Positions 24,984 through 34,940 of a DNA stretch of 64,000 nt are shown here, piece by piece. The position numbers and the translations under genes were made by a program. Below the pieces are notes generated by a model. The model worked only from the letters and a program-made list of their open reading frames with translations, did no database searches and was not told the origin of the DNA. The stretch comes from Gemmatimonadota bacterium (lineage in GTDB: Bacteria; Gemmatimonadota; Gemmatimonadetes; Palauibacterales; Palauibacteraceae). Every line of letters begins with the position of its first letter. Positions within the stretch are counted from its first letter, which is position 1. The stretch lies in NCBI GenBank assembly GCA_022826685.1, contig JAJDUL010000035.1, forward strand, positions 1 to 64,000, in the 5' to 3' direction.

Positions 24984-27053
24984 ATGAAGAGCGCGTGGAA
25001 CGATCGCGAGGCGGCGGAAGTCGTCGAGCGGTATGCGGCCGAGGGCGTGGGGGAGGACCTCGCGCTGCGGGTGTACACGACGCGGCTCCTCGGGTCGGAA
25101 CCGCGACTCGTGCTCCACGGGGGCGGGAACACCTCGGTCAAGTCCAGGACCCGCGACGTGACCGGGGCGAATCTGGACGTGCTGTACGTGAAGGGGAGCG
25201 GGTGGGACATGGGGACGATCGAGCCGCCCGGGCTTCCGGCGGTCCAGCTCGATCCGCTCCTCGCGTTGGCCGGGGTCGACGCCCTGTCCGACGAGGACAT
25301 GGTTAACCTGCAGCGCCGCAACCTGCTCGACAGCACGGCGCCGAACCCGTCGGTCGAGACGCTGCTGCACGCGTGGGTGCCGCGCACGTTCATCGACCAC
25401 ACGCACGCCAACGCGGCGCTCGTGCTAACGGACCAGCCGCACGGGGAGGAGATCTGCCGCGATGTATACGGCGACCGCGCGGCGATCGTCCCGTACATCA
25501 TGCCGGGGTTCGATCTCGCGAAGGCCGCGAAGGCGGCCGCGGACGCCCATCCGGAGGCGGAAGGCCTGGTCCTGCTCAAACACGGGCTCTTCACGTTCGG
25601 GGATACGGCGCACGAGGCGTACGAACTCATGATCGAGTGGGTGAGCCTGGCCGAGGCGCGCATCGAAGGCGGCCGCCGGAAGGTCTTCGCCGCCGCGGAG
25701 CCGCCTTCGGCGCCCGCCTCCGCGGGCAAGATCGCGCCGGCCATCCGCGGCATGCTCGCCAACCGGCGCGGCAGCGAGGCGCAGGAGGGCGGGGCGGGGG
25801 ATTTCGAGCGCTTCATCCTCGAGCACCGGACAAGCCCGGACATCCAGGCGTACGTCGGCGGCGCCGAACTGACGCGCTACAGCCAGGTCGGCACCGTGAC
25901 GCCGGATCACGCGATCCGCACGAAGCCGCTCCCCGTTGTGCTGCCCGCGCCGCCCGCGGGCGACCTCGCCGCCTGGACCCGGGAGGCGCGGGCCGCGGTC
26001 GAGGCCTACCGGACGGCGTACACGGCCTACTTCGAGCGCCACAACCCCCGCTACGGCGGAACGAAACGCATGCTCGACCCGAGTCCGCGCGTGGTCCTCG
26101 TGCCGGGCGTGGGGCTGTTCGCGAGCGGACGGGACGCCCGGGCCGCGGCCGCGGCGGCCGACCTCGCCGAGACCACCGTCGATGTCATCGCGGACGTGGA
26201 AAGCATGGACCGCTTCGAGAGCATCACCGAGGCCGAGCTGTTCGACATCGAATACTGGTCGCTCGAACAGGCGAAGCTGGCCGGCGCGAAGGAGAAGGCG
26301 CTGGCCGGTCACGTCGTGGTCATCACGGGCGGCGCCGGCGCCATCGGCCGCGCCACTGCGGCCGCGTTCCGGGACGCCGGCGCCGAGGTGGCCCTCTTCG
26401 ACCTGCCGGGCTCCTCGCTCGACGACGCCGCCGGGGCCGGAGCGGAGCTCGCCGTCCCATGCGACGTGACGGACGACGCGTCCGTCGACCGCGCGTTCGC
26501 CACCGTCGCCGCCCGTTTCGGCGGTGTCGACATCCTCGTCTCGAACGCCGGGGCGGCCTGGCGCGGTCCCATGGCCGACGTGACGGACGAGGTGCTGCGG
26601 GAGAGCTTCGAACTGAACTTCTTCGCCCACCAGCGCGTCACGCGGGCGGCCCTGCGCATGATGCGCGCCCAGGGGACGGGCGGCTGCCTCCTCTTCAACG
26701 TCTCGAAGCAGGCGGTCAACCCGGGCCCGGACTTCGGTCCGTACGGATTGCCGAAGGCGGCGACCCTCGGCCTCGTCCGCCAGTACGCCATCGAACACGG
26801 GTGGGAGGGCATCCGGTCGAACGGGGTGAACGCCGACCGCATCCGGAGCGGCGTCCTCACCGAAGAGATGATCGCGGCCCGATCCGAGGCGCGCGGCGTG
26901 ACCGAGGATGCCTACATGCGCGGCAACCTCCTCGGCCGAGAGGTCCGAGCCGGGGATGTCGCCCGGGCCTTCGTTTCCCTGGCACTCGCCCGCGCGACGA
27001 CCGGCGCGATCCTCACCGTGGATGGCGGCAACGTCGCCGCCGCCCTCCGATGA
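24984..27053 (+). CDS. bifunctional class II aldolase / short-chain dehydrogenase
   Basis: Predicted 689-residue cytoplasmic fusion protein. Residues about 1-420 are a class II aldolase/adducin-like domain with VLHGGGNTSVK, FIDHTHANAA (zinc histidines) and LVLLKHGLFTFG. Residues about 440-689 are a short-chain dehydrogenase: VVITGGAGAIGRATA, DILVSNAGAAWRG, the YGLPK catalytic Tyr-Lys, and TTGAILTVDGGN. This is the layout of RhaD/RhaE-type L-rhamnulose-1-phosphate aldolase/lactaldehyde dehydrogenase proteins, acting in deoxysugar breakdown. No other rhamnose genes are next to it, so the sugar is not certain. ATG 24984 has GGGGAG at about -10. Confidence 0.9.
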   Translation: MKSAWNDREAAEVVERYAAEGVGEDLALRVYTTRLLGSEPRLVLHGGGNTSVKSRTRDVTGANLDVLYVKGSGWDMGTIEPPGLPAVQLDPLLALAGVDALSDEDMVNLQRRNLLDSTAPNPSVETLLHAWVPRTFIDHTHANAALVLTDQPHGEEICRDVYGDRAAIVPYIMPGFDLAKAAKAAADAHPEAEGLVLLKHGLFTFGDTAHEAYELMIEWVSLAEARIEGGRRKVFAAAEPPSAPASAGKIAPAIRGMLANRRGSEAQEGGAGDFERFILEHRTSPDIQAYVGGAELTRYSQVGTVTPDHAIRTKPLPVVLPAPPAGDLAAWTREARAAVEAYRTAYTAYFERHNPRYGGTKRMLDPSPRVVLVPGVGLFASGRDARAAAAAADLAETTVDVIADVESMDRFESITEAELFDIEYWSLEQAKLAGAKEKALAGHVVVITGGAGAIGRATAAAFRDAGAEVALFDLPGSSLDDAAGAGAELAVPCDVTDDASVDRAFATVAARFGGVDILVSNAGAAWRGPMADVTDEVLRESFELNFFAHQRVTRAALRMMRAQGTGGCLLFNVSKQAVNPGPDFGPYGLPKAATLGLVRQYAIEHGWEGIRSNGVNADRIRSGVLTEEMIAARSEARGVTEDAYMRGNLLGREVRAGDVARAFVSLALARATTGAILTVDGGNVAAALR

Positions 27054-28267
27054 CCCGACGCGGTCGCGTGACCATGCGTGCGCAGATTGTTGCGGCGTGC
27101 GTCGTCCTGGCTGCCTGCGCGCCGCAGGCGGAACGTCCCGGATGGCCGGGCGAAGCGTGGCCCGTGTCCACGGCGGAGGCCGAGGGCGTCGACCCGGCGG
27201 CGCTCGACTCGCTGATCGCCGACATCGATGCCGGGCGGTACGGTCTCATCGACCAGTTCCTTCTCATCCGCAACGGGCGGGTGATCGCGGATCGGCGCTG
27301 GGACCACGGCGCGCGGTACGCCGAACTCCTCGCCGCGCAGGAGGACACGGCCGACCATCAGTACAACTACGATCACCCGTCGTGGCACCCGTACTACCGG
27401 AACACCGACCTGCACTCGCTCCAGTCCGTAACCAAGAGCGTGACCTCGGTCGCGTTCGGCATCGCGGTGGATGACGGTCACATCCCGGGCGTCGAGGCGC
27501 AGGCGTGGCCGTTCTTCGAGGCGTACGGCGTCGACCTCGCGGATCCGCGCCGCGCCGCGACCTCGCTGGAGGATTTTCTCACCATGCGCAGCGGGATCGA
27601 CTGGGCGCTGCCCGGCCAGACGTATGACGACGGTACCCACCCCACGGTCGTACTGGAGGCGAGCGATGCGTGGATCGACTACGTCGTCGCGCGGCCCGTG
27701 GGGACGGATCCCGGCACCCGGTTCGACTACAACGACGGGGTGAGCGTTCTGTTGGGGAAGATCGTGCGCGAGGCCACCGGCCAGCGGCTCGATGAGTGGG
27801 CGGACGAACGCCTGTTCCGTCCCATCGGAATCGACGAGTACTACTGGAAGATCGCCCCCGACGGCGAAGTCGACAGCGAGGGCGGCCTCTACCTCTCCAC
27901 ACACGACCTCGCCCGCATCGGATACCTCATGCTCCGCGGCGGGAAATGGGACGGCCGGCAGGTCGTCTCCCGGGAATGGGTCGAGGCCTCGACCTCACCC
28001 GTCGTCCCCGACGTGGCCCCCGACAACGACCGGCCCGACACGGGCTACGGATACCAGTGGTGGGTGCCGATGCACGAGAACGGAGAGACGAGAGTGTTCG
28101 CCGGGAACGGGTACGGAGGCCAGTTCCTCCACGTCGTGCCCGAATATGATCTCATCTCCGTATTCAACGGCTGGACGCTCCACGAACAGCCCGTACTCTT
28201 CAGCTGGACCGCACTCCAGGACCGCATCCTCCCCGCCGTGAGCCCGCCCCGCCAGGATCCCCCGTAA
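27050..28267 (+). CDS. beta-lactamase-family serine hydrolase, lipoprotein
   Basis: Predicted 405-residue serine hydrolase of the class C beta-lactamase/penicillin-binding protein-like family (PF00144 type). An N-terminal lipobox is visible (VVLAAC). Catalytic motifs are S-V-T-K (HSLQSVTKSVTS), Y-N-D (DYNDGVSVL) and a C-terminal GNGYGGQFL in the H/K-x-G position. Such proteins are esterases, D-aminopeptidases or lactamases; the substrate is unknown. ATG 27050 overlaps the stop of the aldolase gene (ATGA), but ATG 27074 gives a neater lipoprotein signal and is a real alternative. Confidence 0.87.
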   Translation: MTRRGRVTMRAQIVAACVVLAACAPQAERPGWPGEAWPVSTAEAEGVDPAALDSLIADIDAGRYGLIDQFLLIRNGRVIADRRWDHGARYAELLAAQEDTADHQYNYDHPSWHPYYRNTDLHSLQSVTKSVTSVAFGIAVDDGHIPGVEAQAWPFFEAYGVDLADPRRAATSLEDFLTMRSGIDWALPGQTYDDGTHPTVVLEASDAWIDYVVARPVGTDPGTRFDYNDGVSVLLGKIVREATGQRLDEWADERLFRPIGIDEYYWKIAPDGEVDSEGGLYLSTHDLARIGYLMLRGGKWDGRQVVSREWVEASTSPVVPDVAPDNDRPDTGYGYQWWVPMHENGETRVFAGNGYGGQFLHVVPEYDLISVFNGWTLHEQPVLFSWTALQDRILPAVSPPRQDPP

Positions 28268-28275
28268 GGGATTTT
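28257..28275 (+). terminator. weak hairpin terminator
   Basis: ATCCC and GGGAT arms with a 6-base loop flank the TAA stop of the serine hydrolase gene and are followed by TTT. Just downstream, GCCTGA-C-TCAGGC (28278-28290) is a second short palindrome between the two convergent genes. The 5-bp stem is weak, so this is only a possible intrinsic terminator. Confidence 0.3.
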
Positions 28276-28284
28276 CTGCCTGAC

Positions 28285-29616
28285 TCAGGCGCGTTCGAGG
28301 CGGGCGGCGTGATGCTCGATCTCGGCAGCCAGCTCCCCCATCCCGGCGAGGACGGCGGCCTCGTCGATCGTCTCGAGCGTCCGGTCGCGCATGACCCAGC
28401 GGCCATCGATCATGACCGAGCGGACGTCGTCGCGGCCCACCGTGTAGACGAGGTGTCCGTAGACATCGTACATCGGCGTGAGGTGGGGGCGGTCGAGGTC
28501 GATGAGGATGAGGTCGGCACGGTAGCCTTCCGCGAGCCGTCCCACGCGATCTCCCAGCCCGAGAGCCTCGGCACCCACCGTCGTCGCCATGCGGACGATG
28601 TCGTGGGCGGGCGTGATGACCGGATCCATGTGAACGCCCCGCTGCAACAGCCCCGCGAAACGCATCGCGGTCCACATGTCGAGATCGTTCGAACTCACGG
28701 GCCCGTCCGTGCCGAGGGCGACGGGAATCCCCTCCTCCATCAGGCGCGCGATCGGCGCGATCCCGGACCCGAGCTTGAGGTTCGAGAGCGGGTTGTGGAG
28801 GACCGCCGCCCCGGTGCGCCGGAGACGCGCGAAGTCGTCGTCGGCCAGGTGGACGCAGTGCGCGAGTGCCGTGCGCCCGTCGAGGATCCCGAGTTCATCG
28901 AGGTGGGCGACCGGTGTATGCCCGAAACGTTCGATCGTCTGCCGTACTTCGGTCGCCGTCTCCGAGCAGTGGGTGTGGAAGAGGGCGCCGGCGCGGTCCG
29001 CGAGATCGCGCGCCGCCCGGAAACCGTCCGGCGAAACCGTGAGCGCATTGTGCGGCTGCACGCACGGGGTGACCAGCGGCTCCTCCGCGTAGCGTTCCAG
29101 CCAGCGCTCGCCCACGGCGACCCTGTCCTCCACCGAGACGCCGTCGGGCCCGTCGAAATCGAAGAAGATCGGTCCGGTGAGGAGCCGGAAGCCCGCGCCG
29201 AGCGCCGCGTCGGCCGCGGCCTCCGGGAACCAGAACATGTCGAGCGTGCACGTCGTCCCGCTCCGGATCATCTCCGCCAGCGAGAGCCGCGCCCCCAGCT
29301 CGACGCTCTCGCGGCTGACGAACGCGCGCTCGGAGATCCATAACCGCTCCAGCCACGCCTCGAGCGGCAACTCCTCCACCAGACTCCGGAAGAGGGAATC
29401 GCCCAGGTGCGTATGCGCGTTCACGAGCCCGGGCATGACCAGCATCCCGGCGGCGTCGATCGTCTCCGCTGCGGCGATGCCTTCGAGGTCCCCCCGTGCT
29501 CCCACCGCCATGATCTCGCCGTCCCTGATTGCGATGGCGCCCGAGTCGAGCATTCGCTCGCCGGCATCCATGGTGACGACCAGGGGGCCGAGGATGAGCG
29601 TGTCCACAGGTTGCAT
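28285..29616 (-). CDS. amidohydrolase, S-adenosylhomocysteine/MTA deaminase-like
   Basis: Predicted 443-residue cytoplasmic enzyme of the TRZ/ATZ (SAH/MTA deaminase) branch of the amidohydrolase superfamily. Motifs are PGLVNAHTHLGDSLFRSL (HxH), FHTHCSETATEV, LAHCVHLADDD, PLSNLKLGSGIAP and LGTDGPVSSNDLDM (catalytic Asp). The C-terminus has EGYRADLILIDLDRPHLTP. It probably deaminates the adenine ring of SAH or MTA, or another purine or triazine-like ring. No signal peptide is seen. It is monocistronic and convergent to the serine hydrolase. Confidence 0.9.
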   Translation of the reverse strand: MQPVDTLILGPLVVTMDAGERMLDSGAIAIRDGEIMAVGARGDLEGIAAAETIDAAGMLVMPGLVNAHTHLGDSLFRSLVEELPLEAWLERLWISERAFVSRESVELGARLSLAEMIRSGTTCTLDMFWFPEAAADAALGAGFRLLTGPIFFDFDGPDGVSVEDRVAVGERWLERYAEEPLVTPCVQPHNALTVSPDGFRAARDLADRAGALFHTHCSETATEVRQTIERFGHTPVAHLDELGILDGRTALAHCVHLADDDFARLRRTGAAVLHNPLSNLKLGSGIAPIARLMEEGIPVALGTDGPVSSNDLDMWTAMRFAGLLQRGVHMDPVITPAHDIVRMATTVGAEALGLGDRVGRLAEGYRADLILIDLDRPHLTPMYDVYGHLVYTVGRDDVRSVMIDGRWVMRDRTLETIDEAAVLAGMGELAAEIEHHAARLERA

Positions 29617-29686
29617 GTGACATTCCGGGAGGTTGACGGTTCAGCGGCCGGGAGGGCGCAATCTTCCTCCCCTCCGGCCCGGCCGC

Positions 29687-29692
29687 TAGTTT
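29687..29692 (+). promoter_or_regulatory. possible -10 element TAGTTT upstream of tRNA-Arg
   Basis: TAGTTT (in CTAGTTTC) lies 55 bases upstream of tRNA-Arg and fits the TAGNTT pattern seen elsewhere in the window. The 17-bp-upstream position reads TTCCTC, a poor -35. Low confidence. Confidence 0.25.
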
Positions 29693-29747
29693 CCCGGCGC
29701 GGTTACCGAGGCCCCGTCCATGCGCCGTGGCGACTCGGTACCGCCCC

Positions 29748-29821
29748 GGCCCCGTAGCTCAGGTGGATAGAGCGCGGGATTCCTAATCCCGAGGCCGCTG
29801 GTTCGAGTCCAGCCGGGGTCA
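29748..29821 (+). tRNA. tRNA-Arg (anticodon CCT)
   Basis: A complete cloverleaf can be drawn by hand. The acceptor GGCCCCG pairs with CGGGGTC (one G-U). The D-arm has GCTC/GAGC stems. The anticodon stem CGGGA/TCCCG encloses the loop TTCCTAA, giving anticodon CCT for the AGG codon. The T-arm GCTGG/CCAGC has loop TTCGAGT. The discriminator base is A, and CCA is not encoded. Length is 74 nt. Confidence 0.97.
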
Positions 29822-29837
29822 TCGCCGCACGTCGCGC

Positions 29838-32315
29838 TCAGTTTCCGACCACGTTGACCCGCACGTACCAGATCCGGCCCGCCACGCCGTAGGGTGATTC
29901 GGAGGGGTACTCCATCGTCCAGAGCTGCGCGACGGCGTCGTCCGGGAGCCGGTTCGGCAGACGGTCAAGCAGGTTGTTCGCTCCGACACCCACCTGGATG
30001 CGGTCGCCCACCCGGAAGCTGACCTCCAGGTCGGCGATGGTCGCCGCGTCGATCGTGATGTTCTCCTCGAAGATGAACGGGGTCGTGACGGAACCGATGT
30101 GGTTCAACCCGAGCCTCGCACCGAGACCCCGAGCGAACCGAAGGTCGGCGCTCACGCCGATCCGCTGTCCCGGCTGGGAGTCCTCGATCAGGGTCTGCTG
30201 GGTGTCCCCGATGAAGTTCTCGTTGCGGTTGGCGGTGATCTCCGTGCTGTTCCGGTGCAGGCTGGCCGACAGGTCCGCGGCCCCCCAGTCCATGCCGCGG
30301 AAGCGCCAGGTCGCCGCCAGGTCGAACCCCTGCGTGCGCGTGTCGATCGCGTTGGTCCAGAAGGCCACGGCGTCCACCGGCCGACCCTGGAACTGCGCGC
30401 CGGGCCGGAGTCCGTGGCCCGGGTTGAGGCTCTGGGTCAGGGCGATCGCCTCGTTGACGGCGACGCGGTAGTAGTCCGCGGTGACCAGCAGGCCGGCGTC
30501 GTTGGAATAGACGAGTCCGCCCGTGAAGCTGAGTGATGTCTCGTGGCTCAGCGAACAGGCCCCGAAGTCGGAGCACGCGATCTCATCGCCTTCGGGCAGG
30601 AACCCCGCGCTCACCAGACCCTCGCTGCCGCCCACGAAACCGATCGTGTTGAACCCCCGCTGCGGGAGTCGCGGTGCCCGGAAGCCCGTGGAGACCGCGG
30701 CGCGGAGCGCGGCCCCCGTTTCGCCGAGTTCCAGGCGACCGGCCAGCTTGCCGGTCAGCGAACTTCCGGCGTCGGTATAGTGCTCATAGCGAAGGGCGCC
30801 ACCCAGCGTGCGCCCGCTCGGCGAGCGCAACTCCATGTCCGCGTACGCTCCGACGCTGCTGCGATCCTGCTCGCTCAGCCGCGCCGAGGCCGGGCTGTAG
30901 CCGGGGTAGCCCTGTATCCCGCAGCTCGCGTAGACCGTCCCGTCGTTCTGGTGATGGGCCGCCGGAAAGCTGCCGGGCGTATCGCTCGGCCCGCACGCCC
31001 ACGAGGCCCGGTCGCCGGCTTCCATCCAGTACGAGTCCCTGCGGAAGGCTCCGCCGACGGCCAGAAACGCCGGGGTCGAACCCACCTCGATCTCCCGCGT
31101 CGCGTCGGCGTTCAGCGTCCACTGACGCACGTTGAGCCCGCCGCTGAACGTGTTCCTGGGTCCGGCGTTGGCGGCGATGGAGGCGCCGTCGGCTCCGGGG
31201 TTCCTCGCCAGGAACTCCGCCGCGTAGGACGGATTGATCGAATTCGCGGCGCCGAAGGCGAACCGGCCGTGTCCGAACCCGAGACTGAGATCTCCCGACC
31301 AGGCGCCCATATCGCCGCGGAGACCCGCCACGGCGGACTTGTCCATCAGATCCGACTCCTCGATGGGGAAGAAGCCGTCCGGATAGACGTAGCTGACCGA
31401 GCGAGGCACCCAGTCCGCCTTGCGGTACAGGCCGTCCGAGACCGCTTCGCGCCCGGAGTATCCCCCGAATGCATAGAATTCAGCCGATTCCCCGACGGGG
31501 ACCGCGGCATTGGCCATGAAGGCCGCGCCCTTGTAGTCAGGTTCGCCGTTTCGCTGCAGCTGGATGACCTTTCCGCCATCGGCGCAGGGGCCGTAGGACG
31601 GATCGGGACCGAAACAGGTGGGTGCCTCGCCGGCCCGGTTCGTGACCTCCTGCCGCGCGACCTCCATCGTGATGTTGAAGAAGCCGTCTCCGAGCGGAAC
31701 CCCGGCGTTGGCCGAAGTGAACAGCCTCATTCCGTCGCCGCGCGAGGTTTGGCCGAGGAGGGTGGCGGCGCTGACGCCGCTGGCGTCGTCCTTGAGCACG
31801 ATGTTGATCACGCCGGCGATGGCATCCGAGCCGTACTGCGACGCCGCGCCCTCGCGCAGGACTTCGATCCGCTTGATGGCGTGGACCGGAATGGCGCGCA
31901 GGTCCGTGCCCGTCGTCCCCTGCCCGGCCGCCGCGAGCAGCTTCGCGAATGCGACACCGTGGCGCCGCTTGCCGTTGACCAGGACGAGCACCTGGTCGCC
32001 GTTCATGCCACGCAGCGTCGCGACGTGGAGGGCCGCGCCATCGCCGGCGGACAACCGCGTGGAATTGAAGGATGGCGCGATGCTGCCCAGCACCTCCGCC
32101 AGGTCGACCTCGCCGAGCCGCGCGATTTCCTCCGCGCTGTAGATGTCCACGGGGACGGAAAGCGTCGCGGGGTCCGCAACGCCCGCCCGTGACCCCACCA
32201 CGACCTCGAGTTCCTGCACCACGACGACGGTGTCCGGCGGTTCCTGAGCCGCTGTCGAACCGGTCGAAGCCAGCGTTGCAAGGAACACCGGGGCGAAGAA
32301 TGCCGAAGCTCTCAT
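29838..32315 (-). CDS. TonB-dependent outer-membrane receptor
   Basis: Predicted 825-residue outer-membrane receptor. It has a signal peptide (MRASAFFAPVFLATLAST to about AAQ) and a TonB-box-like VVVVQELEVVVGSR. The plug domain has LRGMNGDQVLVLVNGKRRH and IKRIEVLREGAASQYGSDAIAGVINIVLK. A long beta-barrel follows, rich in aromatic strands (YRVAVNEAIALTQSLNPG near the C-terminus), and ends VRVNVVGN. It imports a siderophore, cobalamin, peptide or sugar complex powered by TonB; the ligand is unknown. ATG 32315 is preferred because it begins the signal peptide and follows GAAGGA. The gene is divergent from the DUF885-like gene. Confidence 0.93.
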   Translation of the reverse strand: MRASAFFAPVFLATLASTGSTAAQEPPDTVVVVQELEVVVGSRAGVADPATLSVPVDIYSAEEIARLGEVDLAEVLGSIAPSFNSTRLSAGDGAALHVATLRGMNGDQVLVLVNGKRRHGVAFAKLLAAAGQGTTGTDLRAIPVHAIKRIEVLREGAASQYGSDAIAGVINIVLKDDASGVSAATLLGQTSRGDGMRLFTSANAGVPLGDGFFNITMEVARQEVTNRAGEAPTCFGPDPSYGPCADGGKVIQLQRNGEPDYKGAAFMANAAVPVGESAEFYAFGGYSGREAVSDGLYRKADWVPRSVSYVYPDGFFPIEESDLMDKSAVAGLRGDMGAWSGDLSLGFGHGRFAFGAANSINPSYAAEFLARNPGADGASIAANAGPRNTFSGGLNVRQWTLNADATREIEVGSTPAFLAVGGAFRRDSYWMEAGDRASWACGPSDTPGSFPAAHHQNDGTVYASCGIQGYPGYSPASARLSEQDRSSVGAYADMELRSPSGRTLGGALRYEHYTDAGSSLTGKLAGRLELGETGAALRAAVSTGFRAPRLPQRGFNTIGFVGGSEGLVSAGFLPEGDEIACSDFGACSLSHETSLSFTGGLVYSNDAGLLVTADYYRVAVNEAIALTQSLNPGHGLRPGAQFQGRPVDAVAFWTNAIDTRTQGFDLAATWRFRGMDWGAADLSASLHRNSTEITANRNENFIGDTQQTLIEDSQPGQRIGVSADLRFARGLGARLGLNHIGSVTTPFIFEENITIDAATIADLEVSFRVGDRIQVGVGANNLLDRLPNRLPDDAVAQLWTMEYPSESPYGVAGRIWYVRVNVVGN

Positions 32316-32465
32316 GATCTTTCGTCCTTCGTCGGAGCGCCTTTCGCCGGGGGGCATACGGACCCGGTGCCTCGGCGCTCTCGACAGCTCGCGGATTTTC
32401 GGGAAACCTCCTCTGGTATCATTATGGGTCAAACGATCCGCGGGTTACACCCTCCGGGAGGCACC

Positions 32466-34142
32466 ATGGCTCGCACCCGACTCCGTCCATCGTTCATCCT
32501 TACGGGAATCGCGGTTCTCGCCCTCGTCTACCTTCTCGTGCAGGTGGCGCCGGATCCGGTGGATTCGGCCGCGACCGCGGGTCCGGACTCGCACGCCGAC
32601 CTCGTGAGGCTGTTCGACGAGTGGCGGGCATTCGAGCGCCCCGGGTTCGTGGATGGCGTGCCGGACTACTCGGCGGCGGCGATGGCGCGGCAGCAACAGG
32701 AACTCCCGCAGTGGCAGGTGCGGCTGGGCAGCGGCGCCCCGGAGGACTGGTCCGTGGCGGAACAGATCGACTGGCACCTGGTCCGCGCCGAGATGAACGG
32801 ACTTGACTTCGATCACCGCGTGCGCCGCTCCTGGGCGCGGGACCCGGGCTTCTACGTGACGATCTTCGCGGCGGAGAGCGACGTGCCGGCCCACGAGGGG
32901 CCGGTCATCCACGGCTGGATCGACCTCTGGACGTACGATTACCCGCTCTCGGAGGCGGATGCCGCCGAACTCGCGAATCGCATCGGCGCGATCCCGGCGC
33001 TCCTGGAACAGGCGCGCGAAAACCTTGCGAACTCGAACGCACGGGACCTCTGGCTGGGCGGCGTCCGCGCCTTTCGGGGGCAGGTGCGGGACCTCGACGA
33101 CCTTGCGGCGCGGGTCGCCGGGACGAGTGCCGCGCTCGACGAGTCCATCGCCGATGCGCGCGCCGCCTCGGAGGCGTTCATCGCGTGGGTGGAAGAGGAG
33201 GCGCCCTCCCGCACCGGACCCTCCGGCGTGGGGCGGGAGAACTACACGTGGTACATGCAGAACGTGCACCTCGTCCCCTATTCGTGGGAGGAACAGGTCA
33301 CGATCATGCGGCGCGAACTCGCCCGCGCCCACGCTTCGATGCGGCTGGAGGAGAACCGCAACCGAGATCTGCCGGAACTCGAGCGCATCGCTTCGGCCGA
33401 AGAATACGACCGAAGGCTGAACGAGTCCGTCGACCGCTACATGCGCTTCCTCGACGAGGAGGAGGTGGAGACGACGGAAGAGTGGATGGCCCCGGCCCTC
33501 CGCGCCGTGAACGGGAGCTTCACGCCCGCCGAGCCCGGCGAGATCCGGAACTTCTTCTCCGAGGTGAACTACCGGGATCCGGACGCCTTCCGGCCGCACA
33601 TGCACCACTGGATCGAACTCGCGCGCATGCGGGTGGACCCCCACGCCAGCCCCATCCGGGCCACGCCGTCCCTCTACAACATCTTCGACGCCCGTTCGGA
33701 GGGACTCGCGACGGGCGTGGAAGAGATGTTCATGCACCTCGGGCTTCTCGAGGGCTCGCCCCGCTCCCGCGAACTCACGTGGATCATGCTGGCGCAGCGG
33801 GCCGCGAGGGCCCTGAGCGGCCTCTACCTGCATGGCGGCGTGTTCGACATGGAGGAGGCGGTGGCCCACGCGATGAAGTGGACGCCGCGGGGGTGGCTGC
33901 CGGATGGCGCCCTCGTGCGCGGGGAGCAGAGCCTCTACCTGCGGCAGCCGGGGTACGGGACGAGCTATGTGACCGGGAAGATCCAGATCGAGGAACTGCT
34001 CGCGGAGTACGCCATCCAGGAAGGCGAGGATTTCAGCGTGAAGCGATTCTTCGATGCCTTCTACGATGCCGGGGTCATCCCCACCGTCCTCACGCGCTGG
34101 GAGATGACGGGCGAGAAGGATGCGATCCTGGGGGAGAACTGA
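32466..34142 (+). CDS. DUF885-like exported protein
   Basis: Predicted 558-residue protein with an N-terminal membrane anchor or signal (SFILTGIAVLALVYLLVQVA). It is mostly alpha-helical. The C-terminal part, with LYLRQPGYGTSYVTGKIQIEELL and FFDAFYDAGVIPTVLTRWEM, resembles the C-terminal region of DUF885 proteins, a group distantly like M32/M2 metallopeptidases. I do not see a clear HExxH motif; HHWIELARMR and HLGLLE are the nearest. It may therefore lack peptidase activity or use other residues. ATG 32466 has GGGAGG at -10. Confidence 0.65.
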   Translation: MARTRLRPSFILTGIAVLALVYLLVQVAPDPVDSAATAGPDSHADLVRLFDEWRAFERPGFVDGVPDYSAAAMARQQQELPQWQVRLGSGAPEDWSVAEQIDWHLVRAEMNGLDFDHRVRRSWARDPGFYVTIFAAESDVPAHEGPVIHGWIDLWTYDYPLSEADAAELANRIGAIPALLEQARENLANSNARDLWLGGVRAFRGQVRDLDDLAARVAGTSAALDESIADARAASEAFIAWVEEEAPSRTGPSGVGRENYTWYMQNVHLVPYSWEEQVTIMRRELARAHASMRLEENRNRDLPELERIASAEEYDRRLNESVDRYMRFLDEEEVETTEEWMAPALRAVNGSFTPAEPGEIRNFFSEVNYRDPDAFRPHMHHWIELARMRVDPHASPIRATPSLYNIFDARSEGLATGVEEMFMHLGLLEGSPRSRELTWIMLAQRAARALSGLYLHGGVFDMEEAVAHAMKWTPRGWLPDGALVRGEQSLYLRQPGYGTSYVTGKIQIEELLAEYAIQEGEDFSVKRFFDAFYDAGVIPTVLTRWEMTGEKDAILGEN

Positions 34143-34238
34143 CGCCCGCCGGACTCGGGCGCTCCGCCCGTACGAGCGGCCACATGAGCACCCCCCCGCG
34201 GATATCCCCCCGATGGGCCGCCCCGTGAGCGTTCCGGC

Positions 34239-34940
34239 ATGAGCGCAACCTGGGTTCAGACGTCGCGGCGGCTCCTCCCGCGGCTCCGGAGACTCTCCGG
34301 CGAGATCCGGCCCACATTCCATCTCGACTCGGTGAACGAGATGAGCCCCGGAGCGCTGCGGGACCTGGGCGTCGCGGCGGTGCTGTGGGACGTGGACGGG
34401 ACGCTGATGGGGCACCACGACGACCGCGTGGACCCGGCGCTCGCCCCCGCGTTCGAGGCCCTCCTCGCGGCGACGGGGTTGCGGCACGCGATCGTCTCCA
34501 ACTGCCAGGAGGCACGCTTTGCCGAGCTGGGGGAGATCTTCCCGGCGATCCCGGTCGTGCTGGGGTACGAGACCGGGGCAGGGGCGGCGTTCCGGGTCCG
34601 CCGCGGACCGCGCGAGTCGTGGCGCGGCCCCGGCGCGGCGGCGGCTTCGTCCGATGGCGGCGGGCCTCCGGGGGAACTGCGGCCGATCCGCAAGCCGAGC
34701 CGCGGGCTCGTGCAGGCCGCGCTCGAGGAACTGAACGTCGCGGACCGTCCGGCGGCGGCGCTGATGGTGGGGGATCAGTACTTCACGGACATCGCGTCGG
34801 CGAACCTGGCGGGCGTCCGGTCGGTGAAGGTGCCCACGCTGCACCGGGCGAGCTTTCCGGCCCCGGTTCGCTGGTCGCAGCGGCTCGAGACCGTGCTCTA
34901 CCGGCTGAAGTACGGCCGTCCGCGGCCGGGCGGCGCTTGA
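34239..34940 (+). CDS. HAD-superfamily phosphatase, YqeG-like
   Basis: Predicted 233-residue HAD hydrolase. The nucleophile motif is [10 protein letters not shown] (about residues 49-58). Motif II is [10 protein letters not shown], motif III is RKPSRGL and motif IV is [15 protein letters not shown]. The order and lack of a large cap match the YqeG/GEP4 type, which dephosphorylates lipid phosphates such as phosphatidylglycerophosphate. Residues about 120-150 are a Gly/Ser/Ala-rich insertion. Its stop overlaps a TTG that begins the uracil-DNA glycosylase gene. Confidence 0.85.
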   Translation: MSATWVQTSRRLLPRLRRLSGEIRPTFHLDSVNEMSPGALRDLGVAAVLWDVDGTLMGHHDDRVDPALAPAFEALLAATGLRHAIVSNCQEARFAELGEIFPAIPVVLGYETGAGAAFRVRRGPRESWRGPGAAAASSDGGGPPGELRPIRKPSRGLVQAALEELNVADRPAAALMVGDQYFTDIASANLAGVRSVKVPTLHRASFPAPVRWSQRLETVLYRLKYGRPRPGGA